A stretch of DNA of 64,000 nt from Pseudogemmobacter bohemicus (GTDB lineage Bacteria; Pseudomonadota; Alphaproteobacteria; Rhodobacterales; Rhodobacteraceae). The DNA lies in contig NZ_QNHG01000002.1 of the NCBI RefSeq assembly GCF_003290025.1, positions 1,361,678-1,425,677 on the forward strand. The letters run 5' to 3'. The position numbers and the translations under genes were made by a program. Below, piece after piece: positions 19,209 through 26,996 of this stretch. A model generated the notes under the pieces. It did no database searches. It was not told where the DNA came from and worked only from the letters and a program-made list of their open reading frames with translations. How positions within the stretch are numbered: position 1 is the stretch's first letter; each line of letters opens with the position of its first letter.

Positions 19209-20134
19209 GCCTGTTCTCCGTCGGCGACCGGGGCGGCAGCGGGCGCCGCAGGTTCGGGCGCGGCGAGATCGGCACGGATGGCGGGGGGCTGGCCGGTCAG
19301 CATCCTGAGGATGGTGATCAGCTCCTCGCGCATCGCCTTGCGATGGGTCACGCGGTCAAGCATGCCGTGATCCAGCAGATATTCCGCGCGCTGGAAGCCT
19401 TCGGGCAGTTTTTCGCGGATGGTCTGCTCGATGACGCGGGGGCCGGCGAAACAGATCAGCGCATTGGGCTCGGCGATCTGCACATCGCCCAGCATGGCAT
19501 AAGAGGCCGTGACACCGCCGGTGGTCGGGTGGGTCAGCACAACCACATAGGGCAGACCGGCCTCTTTCAGCATCTGGATGGCGACGGTCGTACGCGGCAT
19601 CTGCATCAGCGCCAGAATCCCCTCCTGCATCCGGGCGCCGCCGGCAGCAGAGAAGATCACGAAGGGCTTTTTCATCGCGACGGCCCGCTCGGCCCCGGCG
19701 ATGAAGGCATTGCCGACATACATCGACAGCGAGCCACCGATGAAGGCGAAATCCTGAGCGGCGGCGACGATGGGGGTGCGGCCGATCTCGCCCTCGGCGA
19801 CCAGCATCGCCTCTTTCTCGCCGGTGGATTTCTGCGCCGCCTTCAGGCGTTCGGGATATTTCTTCTGGTCACGGAAATGCAGCGGGTCGGCGATGGGTTC
19901 GGGAACCCTGACCTCGGTGAAGATACCGCCATCAAAGAGATGGGTGAAACGGTCACGCGGGCTGATCGCCATATGGTGATCGCAGTTGGAGCAGACGTTG
20001 AGATTGGCCTCAAGCTCGCGGTGGAACAGCATGGTCCCGCATTCCGGACATTTGGTCCACAGATTCTCGGGCACCTCGCGCCGCGAGAAGAGCGAGTTGA
20101 TCTTCGGGCGGACGTAATTGGTGATCCAGTTCAT
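19205..20134 (-). CDS. accD: Acetyl-CoA carboxylase carboxyltransferase beta subunit
   Basis: Beta subunit of the carboxyltransferase that, with AccA, makes malonyl-CoA for fatty acid synthesis. The 309-residue protein has an N-terminal zinc ribbon (CPECGTMLF then CSNCDHH, about residues 34-56), followed by a crotonase-like fold with GGARMQEG near 175 and [14 protein letters not shown] near 205. A short Ala/Pro-rich C-terminal tail is typical of alphaproteobacteria. It is followed by folC with a 4-base overlap. The 5' side faces a gene-free, IS-rich island, so its promoter lies in sequence that may have been rearranged. Confidence 0.95.
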   Translation of the reverse strand: MNWITNYVRPKINSLFSRREVPENLWTKCPECGTMLFHRELEANLNVCSNCDHHMAISPRDRFTHLFDGGIFTEVRVPEPIADPLHFRDQKKYPERLKAAQKSTGEKEAMLVAEGEIGRTPIVAAAQDFAFIGGSLSMYVGNAFIAGAERAVAMKKPFVIFSAAGGARMQEGILALMQMPRTTVAIQMLKEAGLPYVVVLTHPTTGGVTASYAMLGDVQIAEPNALICFAGPRVIEQTIREKLPEGFQRAEYLLDHGMLDRVTHRKAMREELITILRMLTGQPPAIRADLAAPEPAAPAAAPVADGEQA

Positions 20135-21183
20135 GCGCAGGCCTTTCCACCGGAGTCGTTTCGGGGGTCGTTTCGGGGGTCCGAGGGTCGCTCACCGAGA
20201 TAAGGCTACAGCGTCGTGAATGCAATGCGAAGGCCTGGAGGTCGGCGGCGAAAAGGGGGGCCGGGGCAGATCAGGCTGTTGGGCCAGATTATCCCCCGAT
20301 CCGGGGCCGCGCGTTCGGCAGGGTGCCGGTCATGCGCCCCGGCGATGGTCTGGCCGTTGGTCTTCGGCCCTGACGCCGTGCTCCTCTTTCTCCACCCCGA
20401 CTTCAGCAAGGGTGATGGCCAGATCCGCGAAGACCAGCTGCCAGCCGCCAGTGTCGCTCGGACCAGGGGCGCAACAATGGCTTGCCCCCGGAGAGATTTG
20501 CCGACCGCTTGCCATGCAGCGCAAGTGTAGGGGGGGTAACTCTGGCAGACGGTCACAGAAACCAATGTGCCGCCAGAAGCCTTTGAAAGCCTGACAGAAA
20601 GAGGATCAACCAGCGCGGCCTGTGTCAATGGTGCGGTGAAATCGGGGGGGGTGAAAATAAGCGATCCGGGGCTGCGCTCCACGCATCCAGTCGACATTTA
20701 CCCCACATCTGGTCGACATTGCCGCGCAACGGGTAACATCTTGAATCCCAACGTATTCACCGTGCGGAATGAGTTCGGTCATACGAAGAAAGCCCATAAG
20801 GCGATCACCGGACGAGGCGGCGAACAGGGAAATCCTTCCCAGTTTGTATTTTGCGGCGAAATTTCCGATTAAATATTTGATATTAATAATTTTTATGGAA
20901 ATTCATTTTGCCAGAAACGGCAGTGCAAACCGGGTAAACCGTGACCGTTGGTCACTGTTGGTTTCCGAAACAGGTTCGGAAATCTGAGGTTTTGATAAGA
21001 CGTAACAATGCCAGACAGGTTTCCTAAGCGATCCAATGCGAAAACTGTGACCACCTCATTCGCGCCTCGGTGCCGGTTACCATATCTGTGCAGAGAAACT
21101 GTCAGGATCGGAACAAGAATTCCCGGCAGCCGCGTATTTCCTGACAGGTTCGGTAAACCAGAGCAAAAGGCGGCTCCTTTGCT
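20135..21183. other. Gene-free stretch upstream of accD with AT-rich patch
   Basis: About 1 kb without a supportable gene. Open frames across 20206-20697 match nothing recognised and are rejected. From about 20865 the base composition falls sharply (an AT-rich patch at 20870-20902), followed by two inverted repeats at 20941-20982. ACAGGTT-containing repeats lie at about 20970, 21013 and 21143. The accD promoter should be near its 20135 end; no clear -35/-10 pair was found. Confidence 0.55.
20941..20982. promoter_or_regulatory. Tandem operator-like inverted repeats
   Basis: GTGACC-GTT-GGTCAC at 20941-20955 and TTTCCGAA-ACAGG-TTCGGAAA at 20962-20982 are both perfect inverted repeats, only 6 bases apart, beside an AT-rich patch. 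The second contains ACAGGTTCGG, which recurs at about 21144 as ACAGGTTCGGTAAACC and, in weaker form, at 21013. Sites of this size could bind a dimeric regulator or a replication/partition protein, but no such gene is nearby. The arms are seen directly; any binding is inferred. Confidence 0.45.
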
Positions 21184-21570
21184 TGCATGACTGGCGGTGA
21201 GCGGGTTCATCCGGACGGATGATTGCGGCCCCGACGACATTCTCCGCCCTGTCTGTCGCCGGGGCCGGGACGGCAGGCGGGTCGTCACCCGGACCCGGCA
21301 TCCGCGTTGCAAACTCAACAGGGTCTTCCGGTGCAGGAAGGACCAGCCGCGCTTTCCGGGCCCGCATCCGCCATCCTGCGTCCGCCATAACGATGCATGC
21401 TTTGCCGGAACTCCGTGCCGCCGCGCCAGGCTGTTCGCCGTCGCACGGGCATCAGCATCAGCGTCTCCGCCACGATCAGCGCCTTCACCTCACATGGTCG
21501 TCGTCGGTTCCGACGGCCCCGACCGCCAGCGGGGAGAACCTCCGGTATGATCTCCATGGACAGGCCCGGT
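21184..21570 (-). mobile_element. IS66-family TnpA (OrfA) fossil
   Basis: Reading from 21570 down the minus strand gives MEIIPEVLPAGGRG, then CEVKALIVAETLM. After a shift it reads RATANSLARRHGVPAKHASL followed by WRT, the helix-turn-helix of IS66 accessory protein TnpA. Another shift leads to KARLVLPAPEDPVEFAT and DRAENVVGAAIIRPDE, where intact members have EIVVGAVTIRLEE. At least two frame breaks are visible, and neither TnpB nor the TnpC transposase follows. Assignment is from recalled family motifs. Confidence 0.65.
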
Positions 21571-21699
21571 CCTGATAATCCCACTGCTCCAAAGGCGCCA
21601 TCAGGCCTGCGGATTGCCGCGTGATCAGGGCACCGCTCTGATGTTTTTCAGGTGTTTCCCGGGCTCCGGCCTCGTTCCCGGCTCATATCCGGAAGAGGA

Positions 21700-22290
21700 C
21701 GGTTGCGGCGCGCGCTCTGGCGGACAGGCAGACGCTGCGGCATCTGTCGCATCGGGTTGCACCATATGAGCAGGGTCAGCATGTGATCCGGGGGGCAAAG
21801 CCCTGCGATTCTGCTTTCCCGACGATTGTTCACTCTTCGCGCCTGCCGGGCATGATCCCGATGCGGTTGCGGCGTTTCCAGCGGCGCTTCTCGTGCCTGA
21901 TGGGGTTTCCATGTGATTTACGGCCGAGGACTGCGGGGCCTTAAACCCCTTTTCAGGGCATCTCTGAACCGGGCAGCCATTCTGTCTTCGGGGAGCGCCG
22001 CGTCGCCCGCGTCGTCACTGCGCCTCTCCTGCGGTCCTGAAAAGGCGGATCGGGCGGTCATCGGCATCCGCGACGGCGTGTCGTCTGCTGGCCAGGCCCC
22101 CTTTGGTTCGTCCGATCGCGCGCGCGCTGGTCTTCTGCCCCCCTCTTTTGACCGCAGCCCCGAGACCCTGCGATGCGCCCTGAGGTCCTTGCGCAGGTGC
22201 ACCCGACCCCATGGCCTTCGCCTGCTCACAGCGGTCATCACCGCCTTCGGGCCGCCCCGGAAGCCAGCCGCTGTATCATCCGTGTGGACA
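21700..22290 (-). mobile_element. IS5-family (IS427-like) transposase fossil
   Basis: Minus-strand pieces, when joined, follow the DDE transposase order. They are LRAHRRVSGLRSKEGG (the LKAHRTASSLRVKKGG region), ARAIGRTKGG then HAVADADDRPIRLFRTAG, FRDALKRGLRPRSP, KSHGNPIRHEKRRWKRRNRI then GIMPGR, and finally ATRCDRCRSVCLSA, where intact copies have ATRYDRC. About 65 foreign bases separate the last two blocks. Several frame changes and a TGA show it is dead. The sequence at 22199-22290 is shared with 14755-14868. Confidence 0.72.
22199..22280 (-). repeat. IS-derived fragment shared with 14755-14868 (copy 2)
   Basis: The plus strand CACCCGACCCCATGGCCTTC through about 22280 matches the reverse complement of 14790-14868 with roughly one difference in ten, then diverges. 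It marks a common IS type at two accessory sites about 7.4 kb apart, in opposite orientation. Confidence 0.65.
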
Positions 22291-22329
22291 GTCGCCGGTT
22301 GCGGATCAGCGATGCGATGCCGGTCAGAG

Positions 22330-22840
22330 GCTGGAAAATGCGGGAGGACGGAAACCCCGGTGCATGGCTGGTCCGCATACCGGTGTTGCGGCGCGCCAGC
22401 TGCCGGACGGTGATGGTCTGGCTTCCGGACAAAAATTTACCTGTCAGGATCCTCGCGCGGGGGATGATCCTGACAGTTGCCACACAGCCATCGCGGCCCG
22501 AGGGGCCAATGCCATCATACTGCCCGGACGAAATGCCAGGGACTGGAAGGCCATGATCCTGGCCTCTTTGCCCGCAATGAAGCCCTGCGCGCCTGCAAAC
22601 GGTTTGGACGGGTCAACCGAAGACATGGCCCGGAGATCACCGGCGAAGCCGCGTGGGCGCCAGGATGACCTTGCAGGTTCACCCGAACCGGTGGCGGTCA
22701 CCTGTCCGACCTCAAACTCCTGGGCGAACCCATCATCGCGAGAGGCTGCGACCGGCAGGATGCAGAGGCCAGATCCGCATCGCAGTCTTGAATCGCTCTC
22801 CGTTACGCGACAGGTCCGAGACCCTTCGCATGCCCTGATA
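22330..22840 (+). mobile_element. IS5-family (IS903-like) transposase fossil, C-terminal part
   Basis: The plus strand gives DDPDSCHTAIAARGANAIIL then PGRNARDWK (intact members have CHDAIAARGAHAVIPPRKNA). After a shift it gives FARNEALRACKRFGR, then DHRRSRVGARM (for GYHRRSRVETKM), then GRTHHRERLRPAGCRGQIRI followed by AVLNR (for FDRQVAELQVRVAVLN). The order and spacing match the C-terminal half of a DDE transposase. At least three frameshifts are present. It faces the IS427-like fossil head-on. Confidence 0.72.
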
Positions 22841-22867
22841 TGGCCGGGAAAGAGATCTGGCTCAGAT

Positions 22868-22908
22868 CGAAAAATATCATTAAATATCAATATATTAAAT
22901 ATAAAGTC
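22868..22908. other. AT-rich patch next to recR
   Basis: About 40 bases of nearly pure A/T (AAAAATATCATTAAATATCA and on) in a roughly 65% GC region. It resembles the AT-rich patch at 20870-20902, so the two bracket the transposase graveyard. It lies just past the recR stop on the minus strand and has no clear stem. Confidence 0.45.
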
Positions 22909-22944
22909 CGGAAGCTTGCGCAGCCGGCAAGGGCCGGTGCCCTG

Positions 22945-23550
22945 TCACAGTCGGCGCCGCGCCCGCAAGGCGGCGCCCAGCGTGCCGTCATCAAGATGGT
23001 CCAGCTCGCCCCCGACCGGCACACCCTGGGCGAGGGTGGTGATCTGCGCCTGGGTCTCGGTCAGCGCATCGGCGATGTAATAGGCGGTGGTCTGGGCATC
23101 GACGGTGGCGCTGAGCGCCAGGATCACTTCGGTGATCGCCTCATCCGCGATGCGGGCGACGAGCCGGGGGATGCCCAGCTCCTCCGGCCCCATACCGTCC
23201 AGCGCCGATAATGTACCGCCCAGCACATGATAGCGGCCGCGAAAGACCTGCGCGCGTTCCAGCGCCCAAAGATCGGCGACATCCTCGACCACGCAAAGCT
23301 CAGCCGTGGCGCGGCCGGGGTCCAGGCAGATCGGGCAGATATCAGCGGTCGAGATATTGCCGCAACGCTGACAGTCGCGCGCACTCAGCGCCACTTCGGC
23401 CAGCGATTGCGCCAACGGCGCCATCACCTGGGCGCGGCGTTTCAGCATGGCCAGCACCGCGCGCCGGGCCGAACGCGGGCCCAGCCCCGGCAGCCGCGAC
23501 ATCAGCTGGATCAGCGTCTCGATTCCGGTCTCATCCATGGGGCGTGACAC
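22945..23550 (-). CDS. recR: Recombination mediator RecR
   Basis: Toroidal DNA-binding protein that works with RecO/RecF to load RecA on gapped DNA. The 201-residue protein has the N-terminal helix-hairpin-helix ([14 protein letters not shown], about residues 18-31), a C4 zinc finger (CQRCGNI then CPIC, about 57-72), and a Toprim domain with [12 protein letters not shown] and [15 protein letters not shown]. Last gene of dnaX-ybaB-recR; the gap to ybaB is 13 bases. Confidence 0.95.
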   Translation of the reverse strand: MSRPMDETGIETLIQLMSRLPGLGPRSARRAVLAMLKRRAQVMAPLAQSLAEVALSARDCQRCGNISTADICPICLDPGRATAELCVVEDVADLWALERAQVFRGRYHVLGGTLSALDGMGPEELGIPRLVARIADEAITEVILALSATVDAQTTAYYIADALTETQAQITTLAQGVPVGGELDHLDDGTLGAALRARRRL

Positions 23551-23563
23551 GGGGTCGCCGGCG

Positions 23564-23917
23564 TCAGAACGGAAGTTTCATATCGGCCGGCAGGCCGAGG
23601 GATTCGGTCAGGCGGCGCATCTCATCGGCGGATTTCGTGGCGGCGCGCGATTGCGCATCGCGGATCGCGGCGAGGATCAGGTCCTCCAGCACTTCCTTTT
23701 CCGAGGGCACCAGGATCGACGGGTCGATATCAAGACCGGTCACATCGCCCTTGCAGGTCGCCCGCGCCTTCACAAGGCCGGCGCCGCTTTCGCCGACCAC
23801 CACGCTGTTGGCGAGGCTTTCCTGCAGATCGGCCATCTTCGTCTGCATCTCCTGGGCGGCTTTCATCATTTTGGCCATATCGCCAAGCCCGCCGAGACCA
23901 CCAAGACCTTTGAACAT
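23564..23917 (-). CDS. YbaB/EbfC nucleoid-associated protein
   Basis: A 117-residue small DNA-binding protein found between dnaX and recR in most bacteria. The N-terminal [20 protein letters not shown] is typical of the alphaproteobacterial version, followed by [23 protein letters not shown] at 23917 is chosen because an AGGAAG ribosome binding site lies just upstream, and because the longer reading would run 18 codons into the untranslated spacer. Confidence 0.93.
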   Translation of the reverse strand: MFKGLGGLGGLGDMAKMMKAAQEMQTKMADLQESLANSVVVGESGAGLVKARATCKGDVTGLDIDPSILVPSEKEVLEDLILAAIRDAQSRAATKSADEMRRLTESLGLPADMKLPF

Positions 23918-23995
23918 CTGTTTCTTCCTTTGTGCTGTGCCGGGGATAGGGGCCTCGCTGCTTTCGCGCAAGGTCGCCGCACTATGGGGGAGTGC

Positions 23996-25756
23996 CTATT
24001 CCTCGAACGGGTCCCAGTCATCGCCATCTGCCGCCTCGACCTCGGGCAGGGCGTCGATGGCGGCCGCGGCTGCGGCATCGTCTGCCCGGCGGATATCGGT
24101 GATTTTTGCTTTGGGAAAGGCCGCCATCACCGCTTTGACCAGCGGGTTTTGCAGGGCGCCGGTCTCGGCCTCGCGCCGTTCTTCCTCGCGGATCTCGGCA
24201 ATGCTGGGCGCGCCGCCGCTGCCGACAACCGAGACGCCCCAGCGGCTGCGGGTCCAGCCCTGGAGACGTTGCGACAGCCTGGCAGCGAGGTCGCGCGGTG
24301 CGCCGGGGGCGGGCTCGAATTCTATGCGGCCGGGGGCATATTGCACCAGGCGCAGCCCGGTCTCGACCTCGACCAGCAGCTGCATATCGCGCTTTTCGCG
24401 GATGAGGGCGACGATCTGGTCAAAGGAGGTGTAGATCACCTCGGGCTGGCCATTGAGTGCGGGCGCCGCCGCCATCATCGCGCCATGGGCCGGGCCGCGC
24501 ACCATCGGCGCCATCCGCATCGCGCCATGCACGGCGCCGCCGCCGGCCGGGGCGCCACCCGCCATGCCGCCGCCGCCCGCCGGCGGACGCGGTCCGTCAT
24601 TCAGCCGCCGCATCAGCGTTGCCGGATCGGGGAGTTCGGCCACATGGGTCAGCCGGATGATCGCCATTTCCGCCGCCATCATCGCATTCGGGGCCTGGCC
24701 GACCTCTTCCAGCGCCTTGAGCAGCATCTGCCACATCCGGGTCAGCGCCCGCATCGGCAGTTTGTCGGCCATTTCAAGGCCCCGGCTGCGTTCATCCGGA
24801 GGGACGGTCGGGTCTTCGGCGGTCTGGGGGGTGACCTTGATGACGGAAATCCAGTGGGTGATCTCGGCCAGGTCGCGCAGCACCGCGAGGGGATCGGCGC
24901 CTTCGGCATATTGCCCAGCCAGTTCGGCCAGCGCCTCGGAGGCCTGCCCCCGCATCACCATGTCGAAAAGATCCAGCGTGCGGCCGCGATCGGCGAGGCC
25001 CAGCATGGCGCGGACCGCCGGCGCGGTGGTCTCGCCCTGGCCATGGCTGATCGCCTGGTCAAGGATCGAGGTCGCATCGCGGGCGGAGCCTTCCGCCGCG
25101 CGGGTGATCAGCGCCAGCGCGTCTTCGGAAATCTCTGCGCCCTCGGCTGTGGCGATGCGCTTCAGAAGCGCCATCATCACCTCGGGCTCGATCCGGCGCA
25201 AATCGAAACGCTGGCAGCGGGAGAGCACCGTGACCGGAACCTTGCGGATCTCTGTGGTGGCGAAGATGAATTTCACATGCGCCGGCGGCTCTTCCAGCGT
25301 TTTCAGCAGCGCGTTGAAAGCATTGACGGAAAGCATATGCACTTCGTCGATGATGTAGATCTTGTAGCGCGCCGAGGCGGCCCGGTAATGGACCGAGTCG
25401 ATGATCTCGCGGATATCGCCGACACCGGTATTCGAGGCGGCGTCCATCTCCATCACATCGACATGGCGGCCTTCCGAGATGGCGACGCAATGCTCGCATT
25501 TGCCGCAGGGTTCGGTGGTGGGGCCGCCAGTGCCGTCGGTGCCGATGCAGTTCAGCCCCTTGGCGATAATGCGGGCGGTGGTGGTCTTGCCGGTGCCCCG
25601 GATACCGGTCATCACAAAGGCCTGCGCGATGCGGCCGGCTGCGAAGGCGTTTTTCAGGGTGCGGACCATCGCCTCCTGGCCGACAAGATCGGCAAAGGTC
25701 TCGGGACGGTATTTACGGGCGAGAACCTTATAGGCCTGTGGCGATTGGTCGGACAT
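23996..25756 (-). CDS. dnaX: DNA polymerase III subunit gamma/tau
   Basis: Clamp-loader ATPase and organiser of the replicative polymerase. The 586-residue protein has the AAA+ domain with Walker A GIRGTGKTTTAR (about residue 51), zinc-binding cysteines (CGKCEHC), Walker B IIDEVHMLS, sensor motif SRCQRFDLRR, then a lid and collar. A Gly/Ala/Met-rich linker (about 400-440) precedes the tau C-terminus, which ends in acidic DDWDPFEE. No obvious A-rich slippery run was noticed, so a separate gamma form is not predicted here. Confidence 0.95.
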   Translation of the reverse strand: MSDQSPQAYKVLARKYRPETFADLVGQEAMVRTLKNAFAAGRIAQAFVMTGIRGTGKTTTARIIAKGLNCIGTDGTGGPTTEPCGKCEHCVAISEGRHVDVMEMDAASNTGVGDIREIIDSVHYRAASARYKIYIIDEVHMLSVNAFNALLKTLEEPPAHVKFIFATTEIRKVPVTVLSRCQRFDLRRIEPEVMMALLKRIATAEGAEISEDALALITRAAEGSARDATSILDQAISHGQGETTAPAVRAMLGLADRGRTLDLFDMVMRGQASEALAELAGQYAEGADPLAVLRDLAEITHWISVIKVTPQTAEDPTVPPDERSRGLEMADKLPMRALTRMWQMLLKALEEVGQAPNAMMAAEMAIIRLTHVAELPDPATLMRRLNDGPRPPAGGGGMAGGAPAGGGAVHGAMRMAPMVRGPAHGAMMAAAPALNGQPEVIYTSFDQIVALIREKRDMQLLVEVETGLRLVQYAPGRIEFEPAPGAPRDLAARLSQRLQGWTRSRWGVSVVGSGGAPSIAEIREEERREAETGALQNPLVKAVMAAFPKAKITDIRRADDAAAAAAIDALPEVEAADGDDWDPFEE

Positions 25757-25824
25757 CTGGCCTCCTCTGGCTCGGTCTCAATCTAAGCCTCCGCCGGGGC
25801 TTCGGCAACCGGCTGCCGCTGGCG

Positions 25825-25870
25825 CCGGAATTCGATGCGAATTCCGGACCGGTTTCTTGCAAGAAACCGG
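25825..25870. repeat. Paired palindromes upstream of dnaX
   Basis: CCGGAATTCG-ATG-CGAATTCCGG (25825-25847) is followed after one base by a perfect 22-base palindrome (CCGGTTTCTTG then its complement) at 25849-25870. A two-palindrome element with a related sequence occurs at 55763-55807. Located between the threonylcarbamoyl-AMP synthase and dnaX genes, both on the minus strand. Confidence 0.75.
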
Positions 25871-25877
25871 CGCCCGG

Positions 25878-26840
25878 TTAAAAGCGGGGCGCGGCTGCCC
25901 GGCGCAGGCGATCATTGATGGCATGGCCGAGGCCGGTTTCGGGGATCGGCGCAAAGGCGATGCGCCCGTCCGGACCGGCAAGCGCATCGGCCTCGCGCAG
26001 GATATGGAAGAGGCGCGCGGCGGCCTCAACGAGGTCGCCGCTCTCCGACAGGGTCAGATCGCCTTTGACCGGGCCAAAGCCAACCAGGATCTCTCCGGTT
26101 TCGGCCGCCCTTGCCCCGAGCCGCACAAGCGCCCCCGGCGCATAATGCGAGCCGAGCTGGCCCGGCGCCATCGGGCGACCTGGCTCTTTCGGCGTGGTGT
26201 GCTGCGCGATTCTCTGGCCGAGCGCGACCTCCAGTTCCTCCACCGGCAGGCCGCCGGGGCGCAGGAGCTGCACGCCGCCATCGGCAAAACCAAGAATGGT
26301 TGATTCGACGCCCACCTCGCAGGCCCCGCCATCCAGCACTGCTTCGATCCGCCCGGAGAGCCCCGCCATCACATGCGCGGCACGGGTGGGAGAAACCCGG
26401 CCCGAAGGGTTGGCCGACGGCCCCGCCAGCGGTCCGCCAAACGCCCTGAGCAGCGCCCTTGCCACCGGATGCGCCGGCACCCGCACCGCCAGCGTGGTGA
26501 GACCCGATGTCGCCAGCGGCGAGATGCCGGCGCCTTCCCGCAGCGGCAGAACCAGCGTCAGCGGCCCGGGCCAGAACCGCCCGGCCAGCTGCCGCGCCAG
26601 GGGGGGGAAGTCCACATAGCGTGCGGCCGCCTCCGGATCCGGCAGATGCGCGATCAGCGGGTTGAAACCGGGCCGCCCCTTGGCCTCGAAGATCCGCGCA
26701 ACCGTCCTGTCCTGCCGGGCATCGCCCCCGAGCCCGTAAACCGTCTCGGAGGGGAAGGCCACCAGCGCGCCCTCCCGCAACAACCCGGCGGCGCGGGCGA
26801 TCCCATGGTCGGTCGCAGCAAGCAATTCGGTCTGGTACAT
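25878..26840 (-). CDS. L-threonylcarbamoyladenylate synthase (Sua5/YrdC)
   Basis: Makes threonylcarbamoyl-AMP for the t6A modification of ANN-decoding tRNAs. The 320-residue protein is a full Sua5: a YrdC domain with VAFPSETVYGLGGDA (about residues 27-41), KGRPGFNPLIAH and GPLTLVL near the front, then SANPSGRVSPT near 140, and a C-terminal Sua5 domain after residue 210 (GQLGSHYAPGALV). ATG at 26840 begins the conserved N-terminus; the 10-codon longer reading has no support. Ends 7 bases before a palindromic repeat. Confidence 0.92.
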   Translation of the reverse strand: MYQTELLAATDHGIARAAGLLREGALVAFPSETVYGLGGDARQDRTVARIFEAKGRPGFNPLIAHLPDPEAAARYVDFPPLARQLAGRFWPGPLTLVLPLREGAGISPLATSGLTTLAVRVPAHPVARALLRAFGGPLAGPSANPSGRVSPTRAAHVMAGLSGRIEAVLDGGACEVGVESTILGFADGGVQLLRPGGLPVEELEVALGQRIAQHTTPKEPGRPMAPGQLGSHYAPGALVRLGARAAETGEILVGFGPVKGDLTLSESGDLVEAAARLFHILREADALAGPDGRIAFAPIPETGLGHAINDRLRRAAAPRF

Positions 26841-26996
26841 TCCGGCTCCTGGACTTTTGGCTAAGGGCATTTGACGCAGCGTCCACCTTGCGGGGGAGAG
26901 GCATTTGTTTAGCTTTCGCGCTTATTGGACCACAGAAGATCAGACAAGACCGTTCCCGTGCCAATGCGCGGCCGGCGGTCAGACGGAGACCCGGAT

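Noticed and set aside
20206..20697. 163-codon minus-strand open frame upstream of accD
   Set aside because: No ribosome binding site, no recognisable domain, odd composition, and it lies in a decayed IS-rich area.
20690..20735. Two GTCGACATT direct repeats
   Set aside because: Only two short copies, with no array or symmetry; probably chance or IS debris. Not a CRISPR.
23996..25756. Programmed frameshift in dnaX
   Set aside because: No A-rich slippery run followed by a stem was noticed in the linker region.
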